A stretch of 64,000 bases of DNA from Paracoccus marinus (GTDB lineage: Bacteria; Pseudomonadota; Alphaproteobacteria; Rhodobacterales; Rhodobacteraceae): positions 1-64,000 of the forward strand of contig NZ_VJYZ01000007.1 in the NCBI RefSeq assembly GCF_007018965.1. The letters are read 5' to 3'. Within the stretch, counting starts at the first letter, position 1. Each line of letters begins with the position of its first letter. The notes beneath the pieces were generated by a model. The model was not told the origin of the DNA, searched no databases, and worked only from the letters and a program-made list of their open reading frames with translations. Below, piece by piece: positions 47,784 to 58,233 of this stretch. Both the position numbers and the translations under genes were made by a program.

Positions 47784-48883
47784 GGCTGTCGCCCCTGAAC
47801 CAGCGCCGCTGGCGCAACTTCCGCCGCAACCGCCGCGCCTTCTGGTCGCTGGTGATCTTTGCAGTCCTGTTCGTCCTGTCGCTGCTGGCCGAGGTGATCG
47901 CCAACGAGAAGCCAATCGTCGTGAGCTATCGGGGCGAACTCTACTTCCCCGCCTACCGCTTCTACCCGGAAACGATGTTCGGCGGCGATTTCGGGACCGA
48001 GGCGATCTACCGCGATCCGGCGGTCCAGTGCCTGATCGTGTCGGGCGGGCAGCAGGGCTGCTGGGACGCGCCCGAGGACCTCATGGCGCAGGTCAGGGCC
48101 GGCACCTCGGACGTTCCGGCGGCCGAGCGAGGGTGGATGGTCTGGCCGCCGATCCGCTATCACTACACGACGATCAACAACATCGGCACCGCCCCCAGCG
48201 CACCGGATCGCGACCACTGGCTTGGTACCGACGACACCACCCGCGACGTGGCCGCGCGCGTCATCTACGGCTTCCGGGTGTCGATGCTGTTCACGCTGAT
48301 CGTGACCATCGTTTCCTCCGTCCTCGGGATCGCGGCGGGCGCGGTGCAGGGCTATTTCGGCGGCCGCACCGACCTTTTCTTCCAGCGCCTGCTGGAGATC
48401 TGGGGGTCCACCCCGTCGCTCTACGTCATCATCATCCTGTTCGCGATCCTGGGGCGCAGTTTCTGGCTTCTGGTGTTCGTGTCGATCCTGTTCGGCTGGC
48501 CCGCCCTCGTGGGCGTGGTCCGGGCCGAGTTCCTGCGCGCGCGCAACCTCGAATACGTCCGCGCCGCCCGTGCGCTCGGCGTGCGCGACCGCACCATCAT
48601 GTTCCGCCATATCCTGCCGAACGCCATGGTGGCCACGCTGACCATGCTGCCGTTCGCCGTCACCGGCACGATCTCCAGCCTCGCGGCGCTCGACTATCTG
48701 GGCTACGGCCTGCCCGCGTCGGCGCCGTCGCTGGGGGAACTGGCGCTTCAGGCCAAGCAGAACCTGCAGGCGCCGTGGCTGGGCTTTTCGGCCTTCTTCA
48801 CCTTCGCGATCATGCTGTCGCTCCTCGTTTTCGTGTTCGAAGGGGTCCGCGACGCTTTCGACCCCCGCAAGACCTTCCGATGA
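47780..48883 (+). CDS. yejE: Peptide ABC transporter permease YejE
   Basis: A 367-residue permease with the long periplasmic insert typical of YejE ([20 protein letters not shown]) before [16 protein letters not shown] and the EAA loop [20 protein letters not shown]. Begins in a 4-nt overlap with yejB and ends in one with yejF. Confidence 0.94.
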   Translation: MRLSPLNQRRWRNFRRNRRAFWSLVIFAVLFVLSLLAEVIANEKPIVVSYRGELYFPAYRFYPETMFGGDFGTEAIYRDPAVQCLIVSGGQQGCWDAPEDLMAQVRAGTSDVPAAERGWMVWPPIRYHYTTINNIGTAPSAPDRDHWLGTDDTTRDVAARVIYGFRVSMLFTLIVTIVSSVLGIAAGAVQGYFGGRTDLFFQRLLEIWGSTPSLYVIIILFAILGRSFWLLVFVSILFGWPALVGVVRAEFLRARNLEYVRAARALGVRDRTIMFRHILPNAMVATLTMLPFAVTGTISSLAALDYLGYGLPASAPSLGELALQAKQNLQAPWLGFSAFFTFAIMLSLLVFVFEGVRDAFDPRKTFR

Positions 48884-50688
48884 CCGATCCCCGCGACCCC
48901 GCAGCGCCGCTGCATCCGCCCGCAGGCCTGACCCCCCCGGTGATCCGCGCCCCGGGGCAGGCCGCAGCCGTGCCGGCCGAGCCGCCGCGCGACGACCGCC
49001 TCGGGCGGGGCGCAAATATCCCGGGGTCCGGGGCAGCGCCCCGGTCCGGCGCCCCCGCCCGCGCCGTCCTCGACGTGCGCGACCTGCGGATCAGCTTTAA
49101 GCAGGACGGCAAGGTCACGCATGCCGTACGCGGCGTCAGCTTCGCCGTGAACCGGGGCGAGACGGTGGCGCTGGTCGGCGAATCCGGGTCGGGCAAGTCG
49201 GTGACCGCGCTGACCACGGTCCAGCTTCTGGGCGACGCCGCGACCGTCGCGGGCAGCATCCGCTATGACGGCGCCGAACTGGTCGGCGCGCCCGAGGCGA
49301 AGCTGCGCGCCGTCCGCGGCAACGACATCAGCTTCGTCTTCCAGGAGCCGATGACCTCGCTCAACCCGCTGCACACGATCGAGAAGCAGCTGGCCGAAAG
49401 CATGACGCTGCATCAGGGCCTGACCGGCGCCGCCGCCCGCGCCCGCACGGTCGAGCTTCTGACCCGCGTCGGCATCCGCGATCCCGAAAGCCGTTTGGCC
49501 GACTATCCGCACCAGCTTTCGGGCGGGCAGCGGCAGCGGGTGATGATCGCGATGGCGCTGGCGAACGGGCCCGAGCTGTTGATCGCGGACGAGCCGACCA
49601 CCGCGCTCGACGTGACGATCCAGGCGCAGATCCTGGACCTTCTGGCCGAACTCAAGCGCGACGAAGGGCTGTCGATGCTGTTCATCAGCCACGACCTGGG
49701 CATCGTGCGCCGCATCGCCGACCGGGTCTGCGTGATGCAGGGCGGCGAGATCGTCGAGCAGGGCGCGGTCGACGACATCTTCCGCGACCCGCAGCACCCC
49801 TATACCCGCAAGCTGCTGGCGGCCGAGCCGACCGGGCGCGCGGGCCCCGTGCCCGCCGACGCGCCCGAGATCGTGGCGACCCGCGACCTGAAGGTCTGGT
49901 TCCCGATCAAGCGCGGCCTGCTGCGCCGCACGGTGGGTCACATCAAGGCCGTGGACGGCGCGACGCTGTCGGTGCGCGCGGGCGAGACGCTGGGGATCGT
50001 CGGCGAATCCGGATCGGGCAAGACGACGCTCGCGCTCGCCATCGTGCGGCTGATCGAAAGCCGGGGACCGATCCTGTTCATGGGCCAGGACGTCGCCCGG
50101 CGCACGGGTCGGCAGATGCGAGCGCTGCGCCGCGACATGCAGATCGTGTTCCAGGATCCCTATGGCAGCCTGTCTCCGCGGATGACGGTCGGCCAGATCA
50201 TCGCCGAGGGGCTGGGCGTCCACGGCGTCGAAAAGGGCCGAAACCGGCGCGACATGGTCGCCGGGATCATGACCGAGGTCGGGCTGGATCCGGCCACGAT
50301 GGACCGCTATCCGCACGAGTTTTCCGGCGGGCAGCGGCAGCGGATCGCGATCGCGCGGGCGATGATCCTGCGGCCGAAGGTCGTGGTGCTGGACGAGCCG
50401 ACGAGCGCGCTCGACATGACGGTTCAGGTGCAGATCGTGGACCTGCTGCGCGGGCTGCAGGCGAAACACGGCCTCGCGTTCCTGTTCATCAGCCACGACC
50501 TGCGGGTGGTGCGCGCCATGTCGCATCAGATCATGGTCATGCGCGCGGGCGAGGTGGTCGAGCAGGGCACGACCGAGCAGGTGTTCGCCAACCCGTCCAG
50601 CGACTACACGCGGCAGTTGATGGCGGCGGCGTTCCCGATCTCGGACGAGCTGGCGGCGGCGCTCGACCCGACCGAGGAAGCCTCTTGA
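48880..50688 (+). CDS. yejF: Peptide ABC transporter double ATPase YejF
   Basis: A 602-residue protein with two fused ABC ATPase domains. Domain 1 (about 62-320): GESGSGKSVTAL, LSGGQRQRVMIAMAL, LLIADEPTTALD. Domain 2 (about 330-590): GESGSGKTTLALAI, FSGGQRQRIAIARAM, VVLDEPTSALD. The first ~60 residues are a Pro/Ala-rich extension absent from typical YejF and include a palindromic DNA insert (49028-49044). The ATG overlaps yejE (ATGA). Confidence 0.93.
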   Translation: MTDPRDPAAPLHPPAGLTPPVIRAPGQAAAVPAEPPRDDRLGRGANIPGSGAAPRSGAPARAVLDVRDLRISFKQDGKVTHAVRGVSFAVNRGETVALVGESGSGKSVTALTTVQLLGDAATVAGSIRYDGAELVGAPEAKLRAVRGNDISFVFQEPMTSLNPLHTIEKQLAESMTLHQGLTGAAARARTVELLTRVGIRDPESRLADYPHQLSGGQRQRVMIAMALANGPELLIADEPTTALDVTIQAQILDLLAELKRDEGLSMLFISHDLGIVRRIADRVCVMQGGEIVEQGAVDDIFRDPQHPYTRKLLAAEPTGRAGPVPADAPEIVATRDLKVWFPIKRGLLRRTVGHIKAVDGATLSVRAGETLGIVGESGSGKTTLALAIVRLIESRGPILFMGQDVARRTGRQMRALRRDMQIVFQDPYGSLSPRMTVGQIIAEGLGVHGVEKGRNRRDMVAGIMTEVGLDPATMDRYPHEFSGGQRQRIAIARAMILRPKVVVLDEPTSALDMTVQVQIVDLLRGLQAKHGLAFLFISHDLRVVRAMSHQIMVMRAGEVVEQGTTEQVFANPSSDYTRQLMAAAFPISDELAAALDPTEEAS

Positions 50689-51950
50689 AGCTTCTGTTCG
50701 TGCATCAGAACTTTCCGGGCCAGTTTCCGCATCTGGCGCCGGCGATGGCCCGGCGCGGGCACGACGTGCTGGCGCTGACCGATCAGGCGAACGGCCGCCC
50801 CGCGCCGGTGAAGGTCGCGCGCTACGCCACGCCGGAAAAGCCCACGGTCAGCCATTCGCTGGGCCGCACCTACGCCGAGATGGCCGAGCGGGGGTGGCTT
50901 GCCGCGCGCGGCGCGCGGGCGCTGCGCGACCGGCACGGCTATGTTCCCGACGTGATCCTGGGTCACAGCGGTTGGGGCGAGACGCTGTTCTTGCGAGAGA
51001 TATGGCCGTCGGCGAAGCTTCTCGTCTATGCCGAACTGATGTATCGCACGCGCGGCCACGACGTGGGTTTTGATGAGGAAATCAGCCCCGGCACCGACGA
51101 GGCGCGGGTGTCCACCGTGGCGCGGTCGGCCCATCTGATCCAGGCGATGCTTCAGGCCGACGCAGGGCTTTGCCCCACACGCTATCAGGCCGACAGCTTT
51201 CCACCCGAATTGCGCGGCAAGCTGACCGTGATCCACGACGGTATCGACACCGGGACGGTGCGACCCAACCCGGCGGCGACGCTCGCGCTGCCGAACGGCA
51301 GGGTGCTGAAGGCCGGGGACGAGGTGCTGAGCTACGTCTCGCGCTCGCTGGAACCCTATCGCGGCTTTCACGTCTTCATGCGCGCGCTGCCGCGGATCCT
51401 TGCCGAACGCCCCGAGGCGCAGGTGGTGGTGGTGGGCGGCGACGGGGTCAGCTACGGCTCGAAGCCCCGCGACGCCGACAGCTGGAAGGCGCGCGCGCTG
51501 GCCGAGCTGGGCGACCGCCTGCCGCTCGACCGGGTGCATTTCCTGGGCCGGGTGCCCTATGCCGATTACCTTTCGATCATGCAGCTGACGCGGGTCCATT
51601 GCTACCTGACCTATCCGTTCGTGCTGAGCTGGTCCCTGACCGAGGCGATGGCGGCCGGCGCGCTGGTCGTCGCGTCCGACACCGAGCCCGTGCGCGAGGT
51701 GGTGCGGGACGGCGTGAACGGGCGGCTGGTCCCGTTCTTCGACCGTGAGGCGTTGGAAACCGCGCTGATCCGCGCGCTCAACGGCGATCCCGATGCCGCG
51801 CGGCTGCGCGCCGCCGCGCGCGAGACCATCCTGCGCGACTACGACCTGCGATCCCAAAGCCTGCCCCGGCTGATCGCGTGGCTGGAGCGTTTCGGCGGCC
51901 CGCCGCCCGCGCAGGCCGACCCGGAGCGCGCGGCCGCAACCTGGCCCTGA
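50685..51950 (+). CDS. Family-4-type glycosyltransferase
   Basis: A 421-residue GT-B glycosyltransferase. N-terminal domain MKLLFVHQNFPGQFPHLAPA and DVILGHSGWGETLFL; C-terminal GT1/GT4 domain with RSLEPYRGFHVFMRALP, VVVGGDG, VHFLGRVPYADYL and the nucleotide-sugar motif SWSLTEAMAAGALVVASD. Probably a cell-surface polysaccharide or glycolipid enzyme; acceptor unknown. It starts at TTG overlapping the yejF stop (TTGA), so it is translationally coupled to an unrelated peptide importer. Confidence 0.85.
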   Translation: MKLLFVHQNFPGQFPHLAPAMARRGHDVLALTDQANGRPAPVKVARYATPEKPTVSHSLGRTYAEMAERGWLAARGARALRDRHGYVPDVILGHSGWGETLFLREIWPSAKLLVYAELMYRTRGHDVGFDEEISPGTDEARVSTVARSAHLIQAMLQADAGLCPTRYQADSFPPELRGKLTVIHDGIDTGTVRPNPAATLALPNGRVLKAGDEVLSYVSRSLEPYRGFHVFMRALPRILAERPEAQVVVVGGDGVSYGSKPRDADSWKARALAELGDRLPLDRVHFLGRVPYADYLSIMQLTRVHCYLTYPFVLSWSLTEAMAAGALVVASDTEPVREVVRDGVNGRLVPFFDREALETALIRALNGDPDAARLRAAARETILRDYDLRSQSLPRLIAWLERFGGPPPAQADPERAAATWP

Positions 51951-51980
51951 CCGCTTAAATCAAGTTGGTCGCGCCCGCTC

Positions 51981-53699
51981 TCAGGGACGTGCGTCGCCCT
52001 GTTCCGCCGCGCGCCAGATGTCCTGCCCGGACCAGCCGGTCATCGCGTCGCCCCGCGCCACGCCCCGCAGGTCGGGCGCGACCAGCATCGGCGCGGCGTA
52101 GGTGAAGATCGGGATCACCGGCAGCCTGTCGCGCAGGATTTCCGCCGCCCGGGTCTGAAGCGGGCCGGGATCGGCGCTGGTCGCGGCATCGGCGGTCAGG
52201 CGGTCGTAATCGGCGTCGGCGAACCGTCCTGGGTTCGCGCCGCCCTGGCGGAAGTAGCGCAGAAAGCCGCCCGCGTCGTTCACGTCGGCGCACCAGCCGA
52301 TCCGCGCGATCTGGAACTCGCCCGATTTCAGCGTTTCGGCGTGGTCGGACCAGGGCGCGTTCGCCAGCCGCAGCTCGACCCCCAGCGGCTTCCACGCGGC
52401 GCGGATCTGCTGGCCGACCGCCTCAAGCTCCGGCGCGCTGTTGTAGTTGAGTGTCAGCCGCAGCGGCTTGTCGGCGGTGATGCCCGCGGCCGCCGCCAGC
52501 CGCTCCGCCTCGGCCAGCCGCGCCTCGGGCGTCAGGCCCGCGTCGGGGGCGTCGGGCGCGGTGAAGCCCGCGATCTGCGGCGGGACCCACCCCCAGGCGG
52601 GCGATTGCCCGCCCTTCAGCGCGGCCACGATCGCCTCGCGGTCGATCGCCAGCGACAGCGCGCGGCGAAGGTCGGGGTTCCGCAGCGCCTCGGGCGCCTT
52701 GTCGGACTGGTTCAGCACCAGCGCGTTGGTGCAGGCGCGGGGCGCGGCCAGGGCGGCGTCGGCGCGATCCTCGGTCCACGGGCCGAACAGGGGGCCGGGG
52801 ACGGTCATCAGGTCGATCTCGCCCGCGTCGAAGCGCGCGAGGGCGGCGTCGGGGTCGCCGCCGGTCGCGATCTCAATCCCGCTCAGCCGCACGGCGGCCG
52901 CATCGTGCCAGCGTGCCGAAGGGGCGAAGGACGCGCCTTTCTCGGGGTCGCGGGAGGTGAGGACGAAGGGGCCGTTGCCGACCAGCCGGTCGGTGTCGGT
53001 CCAGTCCGCCCCGTCGGCGGCCGCCGCGCGCATCTGCGCGGACGGCACCGGAAAGGTCCAGGACCGCATCACCGCCTTGTCGAGCCACGGCGCGGGCGCG
53101 GTCAGCGTCACGCGCAGCGTGCGCTCGTCCACCGCAGCGACGCCCAGGTCCGACGTGGGCGCCGCGCCGCGCACGACCGCGTCGGCGTTGGCGATGCCCA
53201 TGACCTGGGTGTACCAGTTGCCGGCCGACCCCAGCGCCGGATCGGCGAGCCTGCGGAACCCGGCCACGAAGTCGGCCGCCGTCACCGGCGCGCCGTCCGA
53301 CCAGACCGCGCCCTCGCGCAGGTGAAAGGTCCAGGTCAGCCCGTCGGCGGACACCTCGTGCCCGGTCGCCGCGGCGGGCAGGGGCAGGCCGTCCGGGCCG
53401 GGGCGGTACAGCCCCTCGAACAGCAGGCGGACCGCCTGGTCCGACGCGGCGTCCGCCACGAGTTGCGGGTCGGGCGTGCGGACCGGGTCGCGCATCCAAA
53501 CGGACAGCAATTGATCCTGCGCCAGTGCGTCGCCCGCGCCGGTGGTTGCGACCGGCACGGGGACCGGGGCCTGCGCCGCGGCCGCCGCAGGAGCTTGGGC
53601 GCCCGGCACCGCCTCCTGCGCCACCGATGCGGCGGGCAGCAGGCCAAGCGCCGCGCACAGCGTGGCCGAAAGCAGCGGAAGGGTCGGCCGGGTCGTCAT
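51981..53699 (-). CDS. Orphan OppA-like peptide-binding protein
   Basis: A 572-residue SBP_bac_5 protein with a signal peptide (MTTRPTLPLLSATLCAALG, cleavage about SVAQ) and a following Ala/Pro/Val-rich spacer. It resembles the oppA product in several places (LFEGLYRPG; WCADVNDAGGFLRYFRQGG against WCADYNEPSTFLDYFRSTG) but is clearly diverged. No permease or ATPase gene accompanies it, so it may feed OppBCDF or act alone. ATG 53699 has GCAGG 7 nt upstream; ATG 53705 is an alternative. Confidence 0.87.
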   Translation of the reverse strand: MTTRPTLPLLSATLCAALGLLPAASVAQEAVPGAQAPAAAAAQAPVPVPVATTGAGDALAQDQLLSVWMRDPVRTPDPQLVADAASDQAVRLLFEGLYRPGPDGLPLPAAATGHEVSADGLTWTFHLREGAVWSDGAPVTAADFVAGFRRLADPALGSAGNWYTQVMGIANADAVVRGAAPTSDLGVAAVDERTLRVTLTAPAPWLDKAVMRSWTFPVPSAQMRAAAADGADWTDTDRLVGNGPFVLTSRDPEKGASFAPSARWHDAAAVRLSGIEIATGGDPDAALARFDAGEIDLMTVPGPLFGPWTEDRADAALAAPRACTNALVLNQSDKAPEALRNPDLRRALSLAIDREAIVAALKGGQSPAWGWVPPQIAGFTAPDAPDAGLTPEARLAEAERLAAAAGITADKPLRLTLNYNSAPELEAVGQQIRAAWKPLGVELRLANAPWSDHAETLKSGEFQIARIGWCADVNDAGGFLRYFRQGGANPGRFADADYDRLTADAATSADPGPLQTRAAEILRDRLPVIPIFTYAAPMLVAPDLRGVARGDAMTGWSGQDIWRAAEQGDARP

Positions 53700-53941
53700 G
53701 GGCATGCCTGCGCGCGATGGGATCGCGCCGCTTCTACACCGCCGCCGGGCAGGCCGCCAGAACCGCCCCGTCCCGCCGCTTCCACCATCCACGTCGCGCC
53801 AGGCGGTTCAAAGCTGTTGACCCGGCGCGGGGGATCGTCCTATCGCAAACTGTCAATCCGAAGGTCGGCAGCCGCCACGCGCCCCCCATTCCGGCGCCGC
53901 GGACAAGCCGTCCCGAAGACGAAAATGGGGGAGGGGGAGAC

Positions 53942-54661
53942 ATGGGCGGCCTTCTGGGCTTCTCGCGCACGGTCGATCGCATCAACACCGTCATCGGCCG
54001 GGGGGTCAGCTGGCTGATCCTCGTCGCGATCCTTGTCAGCGCGGGCAACGCGATCGTCCGCAAGGTGTGGTCGATCTCGTCGAACGCGTGGCTGGAACTG
54101 CAGTGGTACCTGTACGGCGCGGCGTTCCTGCTGGCGGCGGCCTATACGCTGCTGGAAAACGAACATATCCGCATCGACATCATCTATGGCGGGCGCAAGC
54201 GGCGCACCCAGCACTGGATCGACCTGCTGGGGCACCTGCTGTTCCTGATGCCGTTCGTCATCCTGATGATCTGGCTGATGGTGCCGTGGCTGGAACGCTC
54301 GATCGCATCGGGCGAGCGGTCGATGAACGCGGGCGGGCTGATCCTGTGGCCGGCCAAGGCGCTGCTTCTGGCGGGGTTCGTGCTGCTGTTCTTCCAGGGT
54401 TTGTCCGAGATCATCAAGAAGATCGCCATCATGCGCGGGCTGATCGCCGATCCCCACGCCGAAGGCGGGCCGCACGGCGCGGCCGAGGTCGTGATCGACC
54501 CCGAGCTGCTGGCCGAGGCGGGCTTTGCCAGCCCCGACCATCCGGTCACCGACGAGATGATCGACCACCCGCTTGACCACAACCGCAACGCCACCGATGC
54601 CGCCGCAGGCCGGACCGGCCGCGCCCCCGGAACCCGGCCGGACGGAGGGCCGCGCGAATGA
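53942..54661 (+). CDS. TRAP transporter small permease (DctQ/TakQ type)
   Basis: A 239-residue four-helix membrane protein of the DctQ family: GVSWLILVAILVSAGNAIVRKV, ELQWYLYGAAFLLAAAYTLLENEHIRIDI and SMNAGGLILWPAKALLLAGF. A hydrophilic tail (about residues 170-239) is longer than usual. Strong GGGGGAG ribosome-binding site. It overlaps the large permease by 4 nt; the pair forms the membrane part of a Na+-driven carrier. Confidence 0.92.
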   Translation: MGGLLGFSRTVDRINTVIGRGVSWLILVAILVSAGNAIVRKVWSISSNAWLELQWYLYGAAFLLAAAYTLLENEHIRIDIIYGGRKRRTQHWIDLLGHLLFLMPFVILMIWLMVPWLERSIASGERSMNAGGLILWPAKALLLAGFVLLFFQGLSEIIKKIAIMRGLIADPHAEGGPHGAAEVVIDPELLAEAGFASPDHPVTDEMIDHPLDHNRNATDAAAGRTGRAPGTRPDGGPRE

Positions 54662-56655
54662 TCATGGAACTGATCGCGCAGAACATGGCGCCCATCATGT
54701 TCCTGTCGCTCGTCGTCTTTCTGCTGCTGGGCTATCCCGTCGCCTTCTCGCTGGCGGCGAACGGCCTGCTGTTCTTCATCATCGGGGTCGAGCTTGCGCC
54801 CCTGTCGGGCGGCACCATCAACCTGTCGTGGCCGCTGTTGCAGGCCATGCCGGACCGGCTGTGGGGATTGCTGTCGAACGAGGTGATGCTCGCCATCCCG
54901 TTCTTCACCTTCATGGGGATCGTGCTCGAGAAATCGGGCATGGCCGAGGACCTGCTGGACACCATCGGCCAGCTGTTCGGGCCGATCCGGGGCGGGCTTG
55001 CCTATGCGGTCATCATCGTGGGGGCGCTGCTTGCGGCCACCACCGGCGTCGTCGCCGCGTCGGTGATCGCGATGGGCCTGATCTCGCTGCCGATCATGCT
55101 GCGCTACGGCTACGACCGGCGCGTCGCGTCGGGCGTCATCGCGGCGTCGGGCACGCTTGCGCAGATCATTCCGCCAAGCCTCGTCCTGATCGTGCTGGCC
55201 GACCAGCTCGGCCGCTCGGTGGGCGACATGTACAAGGGCGCGATGGTCCCCGGCCTGATTCTCACCGTTCTCTACATGAGCTACGTGCTGGTCATGACGA
55301 TCATCCGCCCCGCCTCGATGCCCGCGCTGCCGAAAGAGGCGCGGACGCTGGGATCGGGCGTCACCTCGCTTCTGGTGGCGCTCGCCGCGGCGGGCGGGAT
55401 CGGATACGCCGTCTGGCACTGGCTGCATCCGAGCCAGGGCGCGAACGCCGACATCCTTGCGGGTGCCGTCGCGGTGATCGCGATCTACCTCGTGGCGCTG
55501 GCCGACCGGACCTTCGGCGTCAACATGATGAGCCGGCTCGCGCAGCAGGTCATCATCGTGCTGATCCCGCCGCTCGCGCTGATCTTTCTGGTGCTGGGCA
55601 CGATCTTCCTCGGGATCGCCACCCCGACCGAGGGGGGCGCGATGGGTGCCGTGGGCGCGCTGGTGCTGGCCGGGATGAAGGGCCGCCTAGGCGGCAGCGT
55701 GATCCCGCAGGCGCTGGCGTCCACAACCCGGCTGTCCGCGTTCGTCATGTTCATCCTGATCGGGGCGCGGGTGTTCTCGCTGACCTTCTACGGGGTGAAC
55801 GGGCATATCTGGGTCGAGCATCTGCTGACGAGCCTGCCGGGCGGGCAGCTGGGCTTCCTGATCGTGGTGTCGGTGCTGGTGTTCCTGCTGGCGTTCTTTC
55901 TCGACTTCTTCGAGCTGGCGTTCATCATCGTGCCGCTGCTCGCGCCGGCGGCGGACGCGCTGGGGATCGACCTGATCTGGTTCGGGGTGATCCTGGGCGT
56001 GAACATGCAGACGTCGTTCATGCACCCGCCCTTCGGCTTTTCGCTGTTCTTCCTGCGCTCGGTCGCGCCCAAGTTCCCCTACAAGGACAAGGTGACCGGG
56101 CTGATGATGGAGCCGGTGAGGACCGGGCAGATCTACTGGGGCGCGGTCCCGTTCGTGGTGATCCAGGTCGTGATGATCGGGATCGTGATCGCGTTCCCGG
56201 GGCTGGTAATGCACTACAAGGGCCCGGCGATCGACACGTCCAACGTGCAGGTCGAGATCCCGTCATCGGGCGGCCTGGGTGGGCTTGGCGGCATCGGGGG
56301 TCTGGGCGGCCTGAGCGGCAATCCCTTCGGCGCGCCTGCGGCACCGGGTTCGACGACCGGCTCTGGTGCGGGTGCGCCCGCGGGGGGCACGGGCGGGCTC
56401 GGGGGCCTGTCGGCCCCGCCCGACTTCGGCGGCCCGGCCGCGCCGGCGCCACAGGCACCCGCGTCCGCGCCTGCCGCACCGGCTGCGGGCGGCCTTGGCG
56501 GGCTTTCCAGCCCGCCCGACTTCGGCGCGGCCCCCGCGCCCGAGGCAGCAGCGCCTGCGCCCGCGGCGCCCGCATCGGACGCTCCGGCGACACCCGCGCC
56601 GGCCGGATCGGGTCTGTCCGGCCCGCCGCCGGGGCTGGCTGCGCCGACCAACTGA
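54658..56655 (+). CDS. TRAP transporter large permease (DctM/TakM type) with glycine/proline-rich tail
   Basis: A 665-residue multi-helix carrier. The DctM domain (residues 1 to ~530) has ALLAATTGVVAASVIAMGL, ASGTLAQIIPPSLVLIVLAD and GVNMQTSFMHPPFGFSLFFL. After the last helix come about 130 residues of low-complexity sequence with GLGG repeats and two copies of GGLSxPPDFG, then Ala/Pro-rich sequence. That tail is not part of the family as I know it. Typical DctM is 425-530 residues; the TakM-like length explains up to ~530. Confidence 0.92.
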   Translation: MIMELIAQNMAPIMFLSLVVFLLLGYPVAFSLAANGLLFFIIGVELAPLSGGTINLSWPLLQAMPDRLWGLLSNEVMLAIPFFTFMGIVLEKSGMAEDLLDTIGQLFGPIRGGLAYAVIIVGALLAATTGVVAASVIAMGLISLPIMLRYGYDRRVASGVIAASGTLAQIIPPSLVLIVLADQLGRSVGDMYKGAMVPGLILTVLYMSYVLVMTIIRPASMPALPKEARTLGSGVTSLLVALAAAGGIGYAVWHWLHPSQGANADILAGAVAVIAIYLVALADRTFGVNMMSRLAQQVIIVLIPPLALIFLVLGTIFLGIATPTEGGAMGAVGALVLAGMKGRLGGSVIPQALASTTRLSAFVMFILIGARVFSLTFYGVNGHIWVEHLLTSLPGGQLGFLIVVSVLVFLLAFFLDFFELAFIIVPLLAPAADALGIDLIWFGVILGVNMQTSFMHPPFGFSLFFLRSVAPKFPYKDKVTGLMMEPVRTGQIYWGAVPFVVIQVVMIGIVIAFPGLVMHYKGPAIDTSNVQVEIPSSGGLGGLGGIGGLGGLSGNPFGAPAAPGSTTGSGAGAPAGGTGGLGGLSAPPDFGGPAAPAPQAPASAPAAPAAGGLGGLSSPPDFGAAPAPEAAAPAPAAPASDAPATPAPAGSGLSGPPPGLAAPTN

Positions 56656-56679
56656 GCGTCCGATTCAGACTGACGGGAA

Positions 56680-56705
56680 AGGGGCGGTATCAAACCGCCC
56701 CTTTT
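56680..56705 (+). terminator. Terminator of the TRAP permease genes
   Basis: AGGGGCGGT (56680-56688) and ACCGCCCCT (56694-56702) pair over a 5-nt loop and run into TTTTT. Confidence 0.88.
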
Positions 56706-56734
56706 TCTTCCGCAACGTCGATCCCCCGAAACGA

Positions 56735-56760
56735 AAACCGCCGCCCCTTGGGGCGGCGGT
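56735..56760 (-). terminator. Terminator of the TRAP binding-protein gene
   Basis: Read on the minus strand, ACCGCCGCCCC pairs with GGGGCGGCGGT over a 2-nt core and continues into TTTTCG. It is separate from the plus-strand terminator 30 bp away, so each convergent unit has its own. Confidence 0.8.
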
Positions 56761-56794
56761 CTGGTCGGCGATCCGCCAGCGGACCCCGTGCGGC

Positions 56795-58233
<1,439 letters not shown>

